The notes under the pieces: generated by a model
Told to the model about the DNA's origin: nothing
The model's input: only the letters and a program-made list of their open reading frames with translations
Databases searched by the model: none
DNA from: Pseudomonas silvicola
Lineage (GTDB): Bacteria > Pseudomonadota > Gammaproteobacteria > Pseudomonadales > Pseudomonadaceae
DNA: 64,000 nucleotides
Direction of reading: 5' to 3'
Assembly: GCF_026651855.1 (NCBI RefSeq)
Contig: NZ_CP093280.1
Coordinates: forward strand, 5,372,001-5,436,000
Program-made: the position numbers and the translations under genes
Part shown: piece by piece, positions 48,550 to 56,382 of the stretch
How positions within the stretch are numbered: the first letter of the stretch is position 1
Layout of the letters: each line of letters opens with the position of its first letter

Positions 48550-48641
48550 GGGACGGCCACCGCCCAGGCGACCGCGGCCCACAACAGCATCAGCAGGGTC
48601 AAGGCCATGGCCAGGCGCTTGGCGGCGGAGTGGGCGAGCAT
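48546..48641 (-). CDS. Possible 31-residue hydrophobic leader protein of the zinc operon
   Basis: An ATG at 48641 opens a 31-residue frame with one hydrophobic segment (MALTLLMLLWAAVAWAVAV). Its stop overlaps the ATPase start codon as ATGA, like the next junction of the operon. It lies between the Zur-like box and the ATPase. No clear ribosome site precedes this ATG, and a GTG at 48665 is an alternative start. It could be a small transporter subunit or only a coupling ORF. Confidence 0.4.
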   Translation of the reverse strand: MLAHSAAKRLAMALTLLMLLWAAVAWAVAVP

Positions 48642-48685
48642 GGAGGTGTGGGGTTGAGGAAGCACGACAGAGACTCGACAGTATT

Positions 48686-48705
48686 TGCAATAATATAACA
48701 TTGCA
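48686..48705. promoter_or_regulatory. Zur-like box before the zinc-transport operon
   Basis: The 20-base sequence TGCAATAATATAACATTGCA has palindromic ends, and its right half (AATATAACATT) matches the gammaproteobacterial Zur consensus. It sits just before the operon in an AT-rich gap. Zur would repress here when zinc is sufficient. Binding is inferred. Confidence 0.65.
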
Positions 48706-48749
48706 ATATGTGTCACTGTAAAGTGAATCCTGCTACGCCCCAGGCGTTG

Positions 48750-49637
48750 TCAGCCCTGCCCGGCCCACGCCACCGCGTCATGGGGGTGCAGGCTCTCGCG
48801 GTGGGACACGAACACCTCTACCCCAGAGTAATGCGGCTGCAACGCCTGGCTGACTTTTCGCGCCGCGTCTTCCACGTACATCAGGTGCTCACCGTTCAGG
48901 CGCGCGAACGCCTGTTCGTCCTCGCGTTTGACGGCGGTCTGCAACGGCGTGCCCAGCGCGGTCTCGACGCGTTCGATCAGGGCCATCAGCCCCAGTGTGT
49001 CGGCGTAAGGCGCCACGCCAACCTCGATACGCGCCACGCTGCGCTGGCTATGGGGCGTGGCCGTGCTGGCATGGGTGCGCAACCACGCGGCGACTTCGGC
49101 AGGCGGCAGGGCCGCATGCTGGCCGAATTGCTGCGTGAAGGCCTGCTCCACCACCTGGCGCGACAAGGCCGCTGAACACGGGCAGGTGGACGAATAGCCC
49201 ACTTGCACACTGGCCCGCAGGCGCAACGAGCCGCCCTGCCATTGGGCCTTGAGCTCCACCGGGTAGGCCTTCCAGCCACTCAGCCCCTGGGTCACCAGGG
49301 CCGGGCGCCGGCACAGCAGCGAAAAGCGCAACCGCAGGCGTGCATGGCGGGAACGGCAATCGGCATGGCTTTCCACCATCTGCGCCAGCAGGTGCGCGAT
49401 GGCGCGAGGCGTCACCACCTGCCCCGCTGCTTCGTCGAGCAGGCGGTACAGCCGTGACATATGAATGCCCTTGATGCGCGGGTTTGTCAGGTCCACCTGG
49501 GCGTCAGCGCTGGCAGCGACCGTTGTCAGGCAATCGGGTTCGTTCAGGGTCAAAGGCAGGTCGATGTATTGCATGCCCACCCAGTCGAGTGGGCCATGAG
49601 CAGGTGGAGGTTCGGTCAGGGCAACGTCAGGCAGCAT
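48750..49637 (-). CDS. folE2: GTP cyclohydrolase IB (zinc-independent FolE2)
   Basis: A 295-residue FolE2 with the family segments DLTNPRIKGIHMSRLY, SSTCPCSAALSRQ (metal-binding cysteine) and GEHLMYVEDAARKV. It makes dihydroneopterin triphosphate for folate, and FolE2 can use metals other than zinc, so it replaces FolE during zinc shortage. A Zur-like palindrome lies 33 bases before the start codon. Clustering with the zinc importer gives a coherent zinc-starvation response. Confidence 0.95.
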   Translation of the reverse strand: MLPDVALTEPPPAHGPLDWVGMQYIDLPLTLNEPDCLTTVAASADAQVDLTNPRIKGIHMSRLYRLLDEAAGQVVTPRAIAHLLAQMVESHADCRSRHARLRLRFSLLCRRPALVTQGLSGWKAYPVELKAQWQGGSLRLRASVQVGYSSTCPCSAALSRQVVEQAFTQQFGQHAALPPAEVAAWLRTHASTATPHSQRSVARIEVGVAPYADTLGLMALIERVETALGTPLQTAVKREDEQAFARLNGEHLMYVEDAARKVSQALQPHYSGVEVFVSHRESLHPHDAVAWAGQG

Positions 49638-49669
49638 GAGAATATGTCCAAGGATGCAAAGGACATTAT

Positions 49670-49684
49670 TGTTACACTATAACA
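49670..49684. promoter_or_regulatory. Zur-like box before folE2
   Basis: TGTTACACTATAACA is a 15-base imperfect palindrome that matches the Zur consensus TGTTAT-A-N-T-ATAACA with one change per half. It lies upstream of folE2 on the minus strand, as expected for a Zur-repressed promoter. Confidence 0.75.
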
Positions 49685-49718
49685 TACTAATTTGAAGCCC
49701 ATTTTCACGCCGTCAGTG

Positions 49719-50117
49719 CTACGCGCCCATCGCCAACTGGTGCAGGGCTGCCATGGCACGGGCCGCATCTTCATGGGCGACGAACAGGTGGTCGTGGTAA
49801 TAACCGGCGATCACGTTGCAACTGATACCGGCAGTGCCTAGCGTCGAGGCAAACGCCGCCGTCAGGCCCACGGCCTCCAGCGCCGAATGCACCTCAAGGG
49901 TGATCCAGGCCGCTACATACGCGTATCGCCAGCCCAGCGCCTCGGCTGTATCACGGGCCAGAATCACGGTCAGGCCTTCGGCCTCGCGGAAACTGCCGAT
50001 CACCTCGTCGAGGTCGACAGGCGTACCGGGCGGCAGGGTACAGAAGACGTATTCACCGTCATGAAGCTGTGGCGCCATGTTGCGCAGCAGCAGGGAGAGC
50101 TGGGTTTCGCCGGTCAT
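49719..50117 (-). CDS. ACT-domain protein
   Basis: A 132-residue protein with two ACT-like halves: residues 1-70 (LSLLLRNMAPQLHDGEYVFC) and 71-132 (WITLEVHSALEAVGLTAAFASTLG, then GISCNVIAGYYHDHLFV). It resembles small stand-alone proteins of the ACT_3/DUF2241 group that may bind amino acids. ATG 50117 follows GAGGA; an ATG at 50138 lacks a site. Function unproven. Confidence 0.85.
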   Translation of the reverse strand: MTGETQLSLLLRNMAPQLHDGEYVFCTLPPGTPVDLDEVIGSFREAEGLTVILARDTAEALGWRYAYVAAWITLEVHSALEAVGLTAAFASTLGTAGISCNVIAGYYHDHLFVAHEDAARAMAALHQLAMGA

Positions 50118-50217
50118 TGGGTGGGTTCCTCGAAGCACGATGTGCGCAGGATTTGACCAGCATCGCGGGCTAGGAGGAAACCATCATTGCCCATGCCCCA
50201 TTAGCGCAGGTAATGCC

Positions 50218-50433
50218 TTACGCGCGTTTGCATTCGCTGCCCTGCACGTCGTCACGAGCCAGGCGCAGCTCCACCGCGTCCTGGTTCAAACGGTGGATCA
50301 CACCCAGCAGGCGCTGACGCAGCACTTCGTCGCCCAGGCGGTCCAGGGTGCGCATCACGTCCAGGGCCGCCGATTCGTTGTTGGCGGCCACGGCGTCCAG
50401 GGTTTTGCGCAGGTGTCTTGCAGCTCGGTTCAC
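50218..50433 (-). CDS. Small helical hypothetical protein
   Basis: A 71-residue, mostly alpha-helical, charged protein with GTG start and GAGGA eight bases upstream. It has no signal peptide or membrane segment. The heptad-like pattern of Leu and Val through residues 10-60 suggests a helical bundle. I do not recognise a named family. The good ribosome site and isolated position support a real gene. Confidence 0.65.
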   Translation of the reverse strand: MNRAARHLRKTLDAVAANNESAALDVMRTLDRLGDEVLRQRLLGVIHRLNQDAVELRLARDDVQGSECKRA

Positions 50434-50632
50434 GTTGTCAGTCCTCGTTGTCTGGGCGTGGACTGTAGGACAACAATGTTTCCGTTTGATTTCAGCGATT
50501 TATGCTGTCCAGTGATGCAGGTCAAGCCAAGGCTGCATCGCGCCATAAAACCGTGGCCTGTGCCGGCCGTGGACGGCCCTGCCTGACTGTGATTTCATCC
50601 CCCGGCCATCCACGACAACAAGAGAGCACCGA

Positions 50633-51418
50633 ATGAAGCTTGCCCCCCTGCCCTGGCTGCTGAGCGCCCTGCTCCCGGGCCTGGTTCTGGCGGACGCCGC
50701 CCCCTCGCACCTGGACCAGGTGCAACAACGCGGCCAGTTGAATGTGTGCACCACCGGTGACTACAAGCCTTACACGTTCAAGAAAGCCGATGGCGGCTAC
50801 GAAGGCATCGACATCACTCTCGCCCAGTCACTGGCCCAGAGCCTGGGGGTGACAGTGAACTGGGTGCCCACCACCTGGAAAACCCTGATGCCAGATTTTC
50901 TGGCGGGCCATTGCGACATCGCCGTGGGCGGTATCTCGGTGACCCTGGAGCGGCAGAAAAAAGCCTATTTCAGCAGCACCCTGGACGTGGACGGCAAAGT
51001 TCCGCTGGTGCGTTGCGAAGACCAAACCAAGTACCAGAGCGTGGCGCAATTGAACCGCCCTGACGTCCGCCTGGTGGAACCGGCGGGCGGCACCAATGAA
51101 GCGTTCGTGCATGCCTACTTGCCCCAGGCGCGCCTGAGCCTGCACGACAACGTGAGCATCTTCGACGAGCTGCGCGAGCACCGGGCCGACGTGATGATCA
51201 CCGACGCCTCCGAAGCCCTGTACCACCAGAAGCTGAGCCCAGGCCTGTGCGCGGTCAACCCCGCGCAGTACCTGCAATACGGCGAGAAAGCCTACCTGTT
51301 GCCCCGCGACGACATCACCTGGAAGCTGTACGTGGACCAGTGGCTGCACCTGGCCAAGGTGACCGGCGCCTACCGCCAGGCCCAGAGCGAATGGATCGCC
51401 TTGCCACCGCAAAAGTGA
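50633..51418 (+). CDS. pheC: Periplasmic cyclohexadienyl dehydratase (PheC-type)
   Basis: A 261-residue protein with a signal peptide (cut near VLA-DA, residue 21) and the periplasmic-binding-protein fold. TTGDYKPYTF near the N-terminus and the GGTNE motif with its catalytic glutamate are hallmarks of PheC, which makes phenylpyruvate from prephenate (and Phe from arogenate). Ordinary amino-acid-binding proteins lack this GGTNE arrangement. No permease or ATPase gene is adjacent, which also argues against a transport role. Confidence 0.8.
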   Translation: MKLAPLPWLLSALLPGLVLADAAPSHLDQVQQRGQLNVCTTGDYKPYTFKKADGGYEGIDITLAQSLAQSLGVTVNWVPTTWKTLMPDFLAGHCDIAVGGISVTLERQKKAYFSSTLDVDGKVPLVRCEDQTKYQSVAQLNRPDVRLVEPAGGTNEAFVHAYLPQARLSLHDNVSIFDELREHRADVMITDASEALYHQKLSPGLCAVNPAQYLQYGEKAYLLPRDDITWKLYVDQWLHLAKVTGAYRQAQSEWIALPPQK

Positions 51419-51461
51419 TCCCCCTGTGGGACTGAGGCCCCCACGCGACAGGCCTGACACA

Positions 51462-51494
51462 ACCCGGCGCCTGCTTCCCGAGCTGGCGCCGGGT
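51462..51494. terminator. Hairpin between convergent pheC and bestrophin gene
   Basis: ACCCGGCGCC (51462-51471) pairs perfectly with GGCGCCGGGT (51485-51494) across a 13-base loop in the 121-base convergent gap. No T-run follows on either strand, so a bidirectional terminator is likely but not certain. Confidence 0.55.
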
Positions 51495-51539
51495 CCTGCG
51501 GGGCAGATTTACTTGCGGGGCCAGGGGCCAATGGCGGAA

Positions 51540-52430
51540 TCAGTCGATCAACTCCGCATGCTGCGCTTCGCGTTGCATCGACTCGAGGTTCTTCTCGATG
51601 GTCTCGCAAATGGTGTCCATCTGGATCTGGTGCTCGCTGGGCTTGAACGGGCTTTGCAGGTCGGTACCAATGCGTTCGATGGCCAGCAGCATGAACCCCA
51701 CCACCGTGGAGGCCAGCGGGGTGTACCACTCCAGCGATTCCACCAGGCCCACGGGCACGATCAGGCAGAACAGCGAAATGAACAGGCGCGGGAAGTACAC
51801 GTAAGGGTACGGCAGCGGCGTGTTGGCGATGCGCTCCAGACCACCCTGGCTGTTGGACAGGTCTACCAGGGTGGATTCCAACCGCGCCAGGCGGATGCTG
51901 TCCAACCGCCCCGCCTTGTATTCGCGCGCCAGCAGGTTGGCCGAGCCGTTGAGGATGTCGTTGGCGAAATTATTGGAACGCCCACGACGCTCGAATTCTT
52001 CGGCGCGCACGAACGCCTGCAACTCCACGGGACACGGGGTGCCCTTTAGGCTGGCCGTCAGGCTGTGGACGTAGGCCACCTGGCGGCGCAACAAGGTAGC
52101 CTTGACCGGATTGACGTCACCATTTTCGTCGTCTACCAGAGTCAGCACCTGGCGGCCGAAGCTGCGCGAGCTGTTGACCACCGCGCCCCACAGGGTACGG
52201 GCCTCCCACCAGCGATTATAGGCACTGCTGTTGCGAAAACTGATCAGCACCACCAGCGCAGAACCCAGCAGGGTCAGGGGCATCAGCGGCAGCGTGACCT
52301 TGCTGTTGAGGTAGAGCATGAAGTCCACCGTTACCAGGATGTCCCAGATCAACAACCAGAACAGCGCCCAGCCGACGTACCCGAGGGTCTTGATCATCAA
52401 CCGGTATTTCTTGCGGATGGCATCTTTCAA
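51540..52430 (-). CDS. Bestrophin-family membrane protein
   Basis: About 296 residues with four or so hydrophobic segments and bestrophin/UPF0187 motifs (LISFRNSSAYNRWWEARTLWG; PFKPSEHQIQMDTICETIE-like PFKPSEHQIQMD). Bacterial bestrophins form pentameric ion channels. The start is uncertain: TTG 52430 has GGAG ten bases upstream and keeps the basic N-terminus (KDAIRKKYRLM); ATG 52397 is shorter, and longer frames to 52622 look noncoding. It has no obvious operon partner. Confidence 0.85.
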   Translation of the reverse strand: MKDAIRKKYRLMIKTLGYVGWALFWLLIWDILVTVDFMLYLNSKVTLPLMPLTLLGSALVVLISFRNSSAYNRWWEARTLWGAVVNSSRSFGRQVLTLVDDENGDVNPVKATLLRRQVAYVHSLTASLKGTPCPVELQAFVRAEEFERRGRSNNFANDILNGSANLLAREYKAGRLDSIRLARLESTLVDLSNSQGGLERIANTPLPYPYVYFPRLFISLFCLIVPVGLVESLEWYTPLASTVVGFMLLAIERIGTDLQSPFKPSEHQIQMDTICETIEKNLESMQREAQHAELID

Positions 52431-52548
52431 AAGGCGGGATCTCCGGGCTGCGTAACATTCACTACACAGCTCGGACGCCCGGCGAAGGGCAAGGTTCGCC
52501 GGATACACATGTTGTTGCACCTTTGCGGGACAGGGCCCCGCTCGGGTC

Positions 52549-53334
52549 TCAGAAGGCCAGCTTGTAGCCAATGGCAAACAACATGAAAGCAAGGCAGGGG
52601 CGCAGTACTTTGTCAGGCACACGCCCGGTCAGATGACTGCCCAGGTAAATACCGGGCAGCGAGCCCATCAGCAGAAAACCCAGCAACTCCCAGTTCATGT
52701 TGCCCATGCTGGCATGCCCCAGGCCAGCCACCAGGGTCAGCGGCACGGCGTGGGCGATTTCGGTGCCGACCAGACGCCGGGTGGGCAACAGCGGGTAGAG
52801 AATGAACAGGGCAACCGTGCCCAGGGCCCCCGCGCCGATGGAGGTCAGGGCGACCATGGTGCCCAGGATCAGGCCGGTGACGACGGTCAGCACATTCAGC
52901 CTGGTGCCGGTGAACAGCGACTTGTCACCGGTGTTGCGGTGCGCGAAGGCCAGCAGCTTGTGCTTGAACAGTACAGCGCCCGCCGTGAGCAGCAGCACAA
53001 TGCCCAGCGCCTGGGTAATGACCGCGTTGAGGGCCTTGGGGTTGGTGTCGAAATTCTTCAGGAACCACAGGGTCACGGCCACTGCCGGGACACTGCCCAA
53101 GGTCAACCAGCCGGTCACCCCCCAGTCGATGTTCTTGTTCTTGCGGTGTACCAGCACGCCACCCGACTTGGTGATGGCCGCGTACAACAGGTCGGTACCC
53201 ACCGCCGTCGCCGGGTTGATCCCGAACCACAGCAGGATCGGCGTCATCAGTGACCCGCCGCCTACACCCGTCATGCCTACCACGAACCCGACGATCAGCC
53301 CCGCGACCACAAAACCGAAATTACCGACATCCAT
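52549..53334 (-). CDS. TauE/SafE-family membrane transporter
   Basis: A 261-residue integral membrane protein with about eight hydrophobic segments and the duplicated TauE/SafE (DUF81) pattern: GMTGVGGGSLMTPIL in the first half and ALTSIGAGALGTVALF in the second. Family members export small sulfonates, sulfite or related anions. The substrate here is unknown. A palindrome lies 67 bases before its start. Confidence 0.9.
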   Translation of the reverse strand: MDVGNFGFVVAGLIVGFVVGMTGVGGGSLMTPILLWFGINPATAVGTDLLYAAITKSGGVLVHRKNKNIDWGVTGWLTLGSVPAVAVTLWFLKNFDTNPKALNAVITQALGIVLLLTAGAVLFKHKLLAFAHRNTGDKSLFTGTRLNVLTVVTGLILGTMVALTSIGAGALGTVALFILYPLLPTRRLVGTEIAHAVPLTLVAGLGHASMGNMNWELLGFLLMGSLPGIYLGSHLTGRVPDKVLRPCLAFMLFAIGYKLAF

Positions 53335-53400
53335 TGCTGAGCCTTAAATCACGCGCAAAAACTGGCGGGCAGGATAGCCGCTTCCGTTATGAACGTTTAG

Positions 53401-53419
53401 AACGATATAGACTATCGTT
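53401..53419. promoter_or_regulatory. Operator-like palindrome upstream of the TauE/SafE gene
   Basis: AACGATA and TATCGTT form a perfect seven-base inverted repeat around a five-base centre, in an AT-rich 114-base gap between lspA and the TauE/SafE gene. It could be a regulator binding site; no regulator gene is adjacent. Confidence 0.4.
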
Positions 53420-53448
53420 ATAACCAGTATCGGGTCCCGCCAGAGATA

Positions 53449-53949
53449 TCATGGGCTTGGGCGCGGCGTGCGCAGCATGTCCAGGGCCAGGAACAGCGCC
53501 CCGGCCGTGATGGCGATATCAGCCAGGTTAAACACGCCAGTGTGCAGCGAACCAATGTTGATGATCATGTAGTCCACCACATGACCATGGCGAAACACCC
53601 GGTCAATCAGATTGCCGGCCCCGCCCAACGCGATCGCGTATACCGCCATGGCTTGGCGAGTGGACACTGCCCAATTGCGCAGCGCCCAGTAGCCGGCCCA
53701 CCCCACTACCCCGGCAACGCCGAGAACGAAGATCATCTGCTTGACCCACTCGGGCATCGCCGCGCCCAAGCTGAGGAAGGCACCGGGATTCAGGCTCAGT
53801 TCCAGCGCCAGGCTCACCGTGCTTGCGCCCAGACGAAAACTGCCGGCCTGCAAGGCTGACAGCGCCAGCAGCTTGATCAGTTGATCGGCCACCACGAAAG
53901 CGATCCCCAGGAGCACAACCGCACTCCGGCCTCTGAAAAGCGTTTGCAT
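53449..53949 (-). CDS. Signal peptidase II-like protein (stand-alone LspA)
   Basis: A 166-residue membrane protein with four hydrophobic segments and the two LspA catalytic aspartates, Asp116 (GGAGNLIDR) and Asp144 (FNLADIAIT). LspA cleaves prolipoprotein signal peptides. The usual neighbours of the main lspA (ileS, fkpB) are absent, so this is probably a second copy. ATG 53949 follows GGGAG; a TTG one codon earlier is possible. Confidence 0.88.
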   Translation of the reverse strand: MQTLFRGRSAVVLLGIAFVVADQLIKLLALSALQAGSFRLGASTVSLALELSLNPGAFLSLGAAMPEWVKQMIFVLGVAGVVGWAGYWALRNWAVSTRQAMAVYAIALGGAGNLIDRVFRHGHVVDYMIINIGSLHTGVFNLADIAITAGALFLALDMLRTPRPSP

Positions 53950-54108
53950 CAATCACTCCCTGTTCGAACGGCGCTTTATCGCGGGCGCGACGATAGCGCA
54001 TGCAACTGACTGCGTCTAATTTCCCGACGCGTTCATACCTTGCCCGCCGGATATGTCCAATTGCATCTTGGAAAACGAAAGCGACCTGGTGCCCCGCGCC
54101 TACCACTC

Positions 54109-54145
54109 TCCCTGTGGGACCAGGCCTCGCCAGGTGCCACAGGGA
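54109..54145. terminator. Hairpin after the MFS transporter gene
   Basis: TCCCTGTGG and CCACAGGGA form a nine-base perfect stem with a 19-base loop, just past the stop codon of the minus-strand transporter. A terminator or a REP-like element would fit. Confidence 0.45.
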
Positions 54146-54157
54146 AGCAGCAGACCT

Positions 54158-55444
54158 TCAACGAGCAAGCCCTGTCCTGGCACGCAGCACCGGGATGGAC
54201 AAGGCAATCAGCGACGCCAGCACGCACAGCAACCCCGCGACGAAAAACGCCGGCAGGTAGCTTGCCATCAGCGTGCGGGTCAGGCCCGCGCCGTAGGCGG
54301 CGAACGCCGCGCCCAACTGGTGGCCGGCGAATACCCAGCCGAAGACGATGTTGGCCCGCTCGCTGCCGAAGGTCTGGGCGACCAGCTTGACGGTGGGCGG
54401 CACCGTGGCGATCCAGTCCAGGCCGTACAGTACCGCGAAGAACGACAGCCCCCAGACGGTGAAGTCCGTGAACGGCAAAATCATCAACGCCACACCCCGC
54501 AGCCCGTAGTACCAGAACAGCAGCCAGCGGTTATCGAACCGGTCGGACAGCCACCCGGAACCCACGGTACCGAAGAAATCACAGATACCCATCATCGCCA
54601 GGATGCCCGCGGCACTGGTGGCCACCAGGCCGTAGTCACCGCACAGGCTGATGAAGTGCGTCTGCACCAGGCCATTGGTGCTGGCGCCGCAGACGAAAAA
54701 AGTCAGGAACAGCACCCAGAACGTCCAACTACCACTGACGTCACGCAGCACTCGCCACGGGCTGGCCAGCATGGCCCACAGACTTGCCTTGCCTGGCGCC
54801 GCGACCACCGTGGCATCGCCGTAGGCCGTTAGCCCCAGGTCGGCCGGGCGGTCGCGCAATAGCGCCAGCACCGCCACCGCAGCCACCGCCATGGCGCCGC
54901 AGATCAGCGACAACCCCACCCGCCAGCCATGGTGCTCGGTGAGCGATGCCAGCAGCGGCATGAACACCAGTTGCCCGGTGGCGGTGCTGGCCGAGAGCAG
55001 TCCCACCACCAGGCCGCGACGCTTGGAAAACCACCGGGTGGCCACGGTGGCCCCCAGCACCATGGCCGTCAGCCCGGTGCCGACCCCCACGACCACGCCC
55101 CACAGCAACACCAGTTGCCAGAAGCGGTTCATGAACATCGAACCCAGCAACCCGCCCAGCACCACGGCCAACGCCACCAGCACCACACGGCGCAGGCCGA
55201 AGTGGTTCATGAAGGCCGCGGCAAAGGGCCCCATCAGCCCGTACAAGGCGAAACGGACCGCCAGCGCCGACGAGATCTGCGCGCTACTCCAGCCGAACTC
55301 CTGCTGCAGGGGCACAATGAACACACCGGGCGCGCCCATGGCCCCCGCCATCACCAGCATGGTCAGGAAGGTCGTGGCGGCCACCACCCAGCCATAGTGG
55401 ACATTGCGCGGGGCCAGGCGGCTGGCGACGAGAGTGGACAGCAT
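54158..55444 (-). CDS. MFS transporter, monocarboxylate/oxalate-formate-like
   Basis: A 428-residue 12-segment major facilitator. The first segment begins YGWVVAATTFLTMLV and the loop RWFSKRRGLVVGL follows, both typical of the MCT/OFA group that moves small carboxylates. A tautomerase gene lies 24 bases upstream on the same strand, suggesting a two-gene catabolic unit for an organic acid. Substrate unknown. Confidence 0.88.
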   Translation of the reverse strand: MLSTLVASRLAPRNVHYGWVVAATTFLTMLVMAGAMGAPGVFIVPLQQEFGWSSAQISSALAVRFALYGLMGPFAAAFMNHFGLRRVVLVALAVVLGGLLGSMFMNRFWQLVLLWGVVVGVGTGLTAMVLGATVATRWFSKRRGLVVGLLSASTATGQLVFMPLLASLTEHHGWRVGLSLICGAMAVAAVAVLALLRDRPADLGLTAYGDATVVAAPGKASLWAMLASPWRVLRDVSGSWTFWVLFLTFFVCGASTNGLVQTHFISLCGDYGLVATSAAGILAMMGICDFFGTVGSGWLSDRFDNRWLLFWYYGLRGVALMILPFTDFTVWGLSFFAVLYGLDWIATVPPTVKLVAQTFGSERANIVFGWVFAGHQLGAAFAAYGAGLTRTLMASYLPAFFVAGLLCVLASLIALSIPVLRARTGLAR

Positions 55445-55468
55445 GGGGCGCTCCTTGAACAGTGTCGA

Positions 55469-55861
55469 TCAGGCCTTGGGCACATACTGCATTTCACCCT
55501 GGCCAAACGACCAGTCCTCGCGGTTCACCTCTACCAGGCTGATCCACACATCTTCCCTGGGCACACCAGTACGCTCGTGAATACCGTTGGCCACCGCCTG
55601 GTAGAACGCCCGCTTCACGTCCACGCTTCGCCCACTGTTCCAGGTGACCTGAACAAACACGATACGCGGGCTGTACTGGATGCCCAGGTAGCCCTCGGCC
55701 GGGTACACCAACTCGTCACGGGCATGGCGGTTGATGATCTGGAACTTGTCATGGGTCGGCACGTTGGCCGTCTGGATCATGGCGTCGTAGATCACGTCGC
55801 TGATGGCCTTGACCGTTTCAGCCGAGGTGTCCTGAGCTACATCGATGCGCACGAGGGGCAT
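55469..55861 (-). CDS. Tautomerase-superfamily protein (malonate-semialdehyde-decarboxylase-like layout)
   Basis: A 130-residue protein with the catalytic Pro directly after the start Met (MPLVRIDVAQ). Length and the C-terminal DWSFGQGE segment resemble malonate semialdehyde decarboxylase, and Asp37 (counting Pro as 1) is kept. By eye the paired arginines of that enzyme (near 73 and 75) are not: the segment reads VTWNSGRS. The reaction is therefore uncertain; a keto-enol tautomerase is the safe call. It precedes and is probably cotranscribed with the MFS transporter. Confidence 0.85.
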   Translation of the reverse strand: MPLVRIDVAQDTSAETVKAISDVIYDAMIQTANVPTHDKFQIINRHARDELVYPAEGYLGIQYSPRIVFVQVTWNSGRSVDVKRAFYQAVANGIHERTGVPREDVWISLVEVNREDWSFGQGEMQYVPKA

Positions 55862-55952
55862 GGCGGGTTTCCCGTTGTTACTGAAAATAGATTATGGACA
55901 ACCTTTATCGAGCCAATGTTTTACAACATGTCACGCCGGGCGGCAAGCGATC

Positions 55953-56321
55953 TCAGTCGGTCGCCTGGCAGACCTGTTCATGCCAGACCTTGAAACTCGA
56001 CCAACGCGGCTGTGGTGGCCCTTCCTGAGACCAGTACAACACCTGGCCGCGGGCATTGACACAGAAGTAATCGCCATTGTCTTCAATGAACGGCAGCAGA
56101 TCCCGCGGTACGCCCTGGCGCTTCCAGGCCGTGTGGGCCATGTCGATCAGGTCCAGGTCCGCGGAGCCGGGCAATACCACGGCAGGTTCGAAGCGAGCGT
56201 CGGCGACATCGCTGCCGCCCTTGAGGAAGGCCCGGTAGGCCTCGGGGAAATCCATGCCCAGACGCTGCTCGGCAGCGTCTATCTCGGCATCGGTAGGGAT
56301 TCGAAAGGGGTCATGACGCAT
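55953..56321 (-). CDS. SMI1/KNR4-family (SUKH-like) protein
   Basis: A 122-residue protein with the SMI1/KNR4 pattern: PTDAEIDAAEQRLGMDFPEAYRAFLKGG near the N-terminus (key part LGMDFPEAYRAFL) and a later acidic DNGDYFCVN strand. Such proteins often serve as immunity proteins to toxins, but solitary housekeeping-type members are common, and no toxin gene is adjacent here. ATG 56321 follows GAGGA; the longer frame to 56465 overlaps the transporter gene. Confidence 0.8.
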   Translation of the reverse strand: MRHDPFRIPTDAEIDAAEQRLGMDFPEAYRAFLKGGSDVADARFEPAVVLPGSADLDLIDMAHTAWKRQGVPRDLLPFIEDNGDYFCVNARGQVLYWSQEGPPQPRWSSFKVWHEQVCQATD

Positions 56322-56382
56322 CAGGCGGTGTCCTCGGGCAAGCATGCATGAGGACACTAAAGCACGAATTCTGGCGGGGCGC

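Noticed and set aside
55953-56321. Toxin/immunity locus around the SMI1/KNR4 protein
   Set aside because: No toxin, Rhs, CDI or T6SS effector gene lies on either side; the neighbours are a tautomerase and an MFS transporter.
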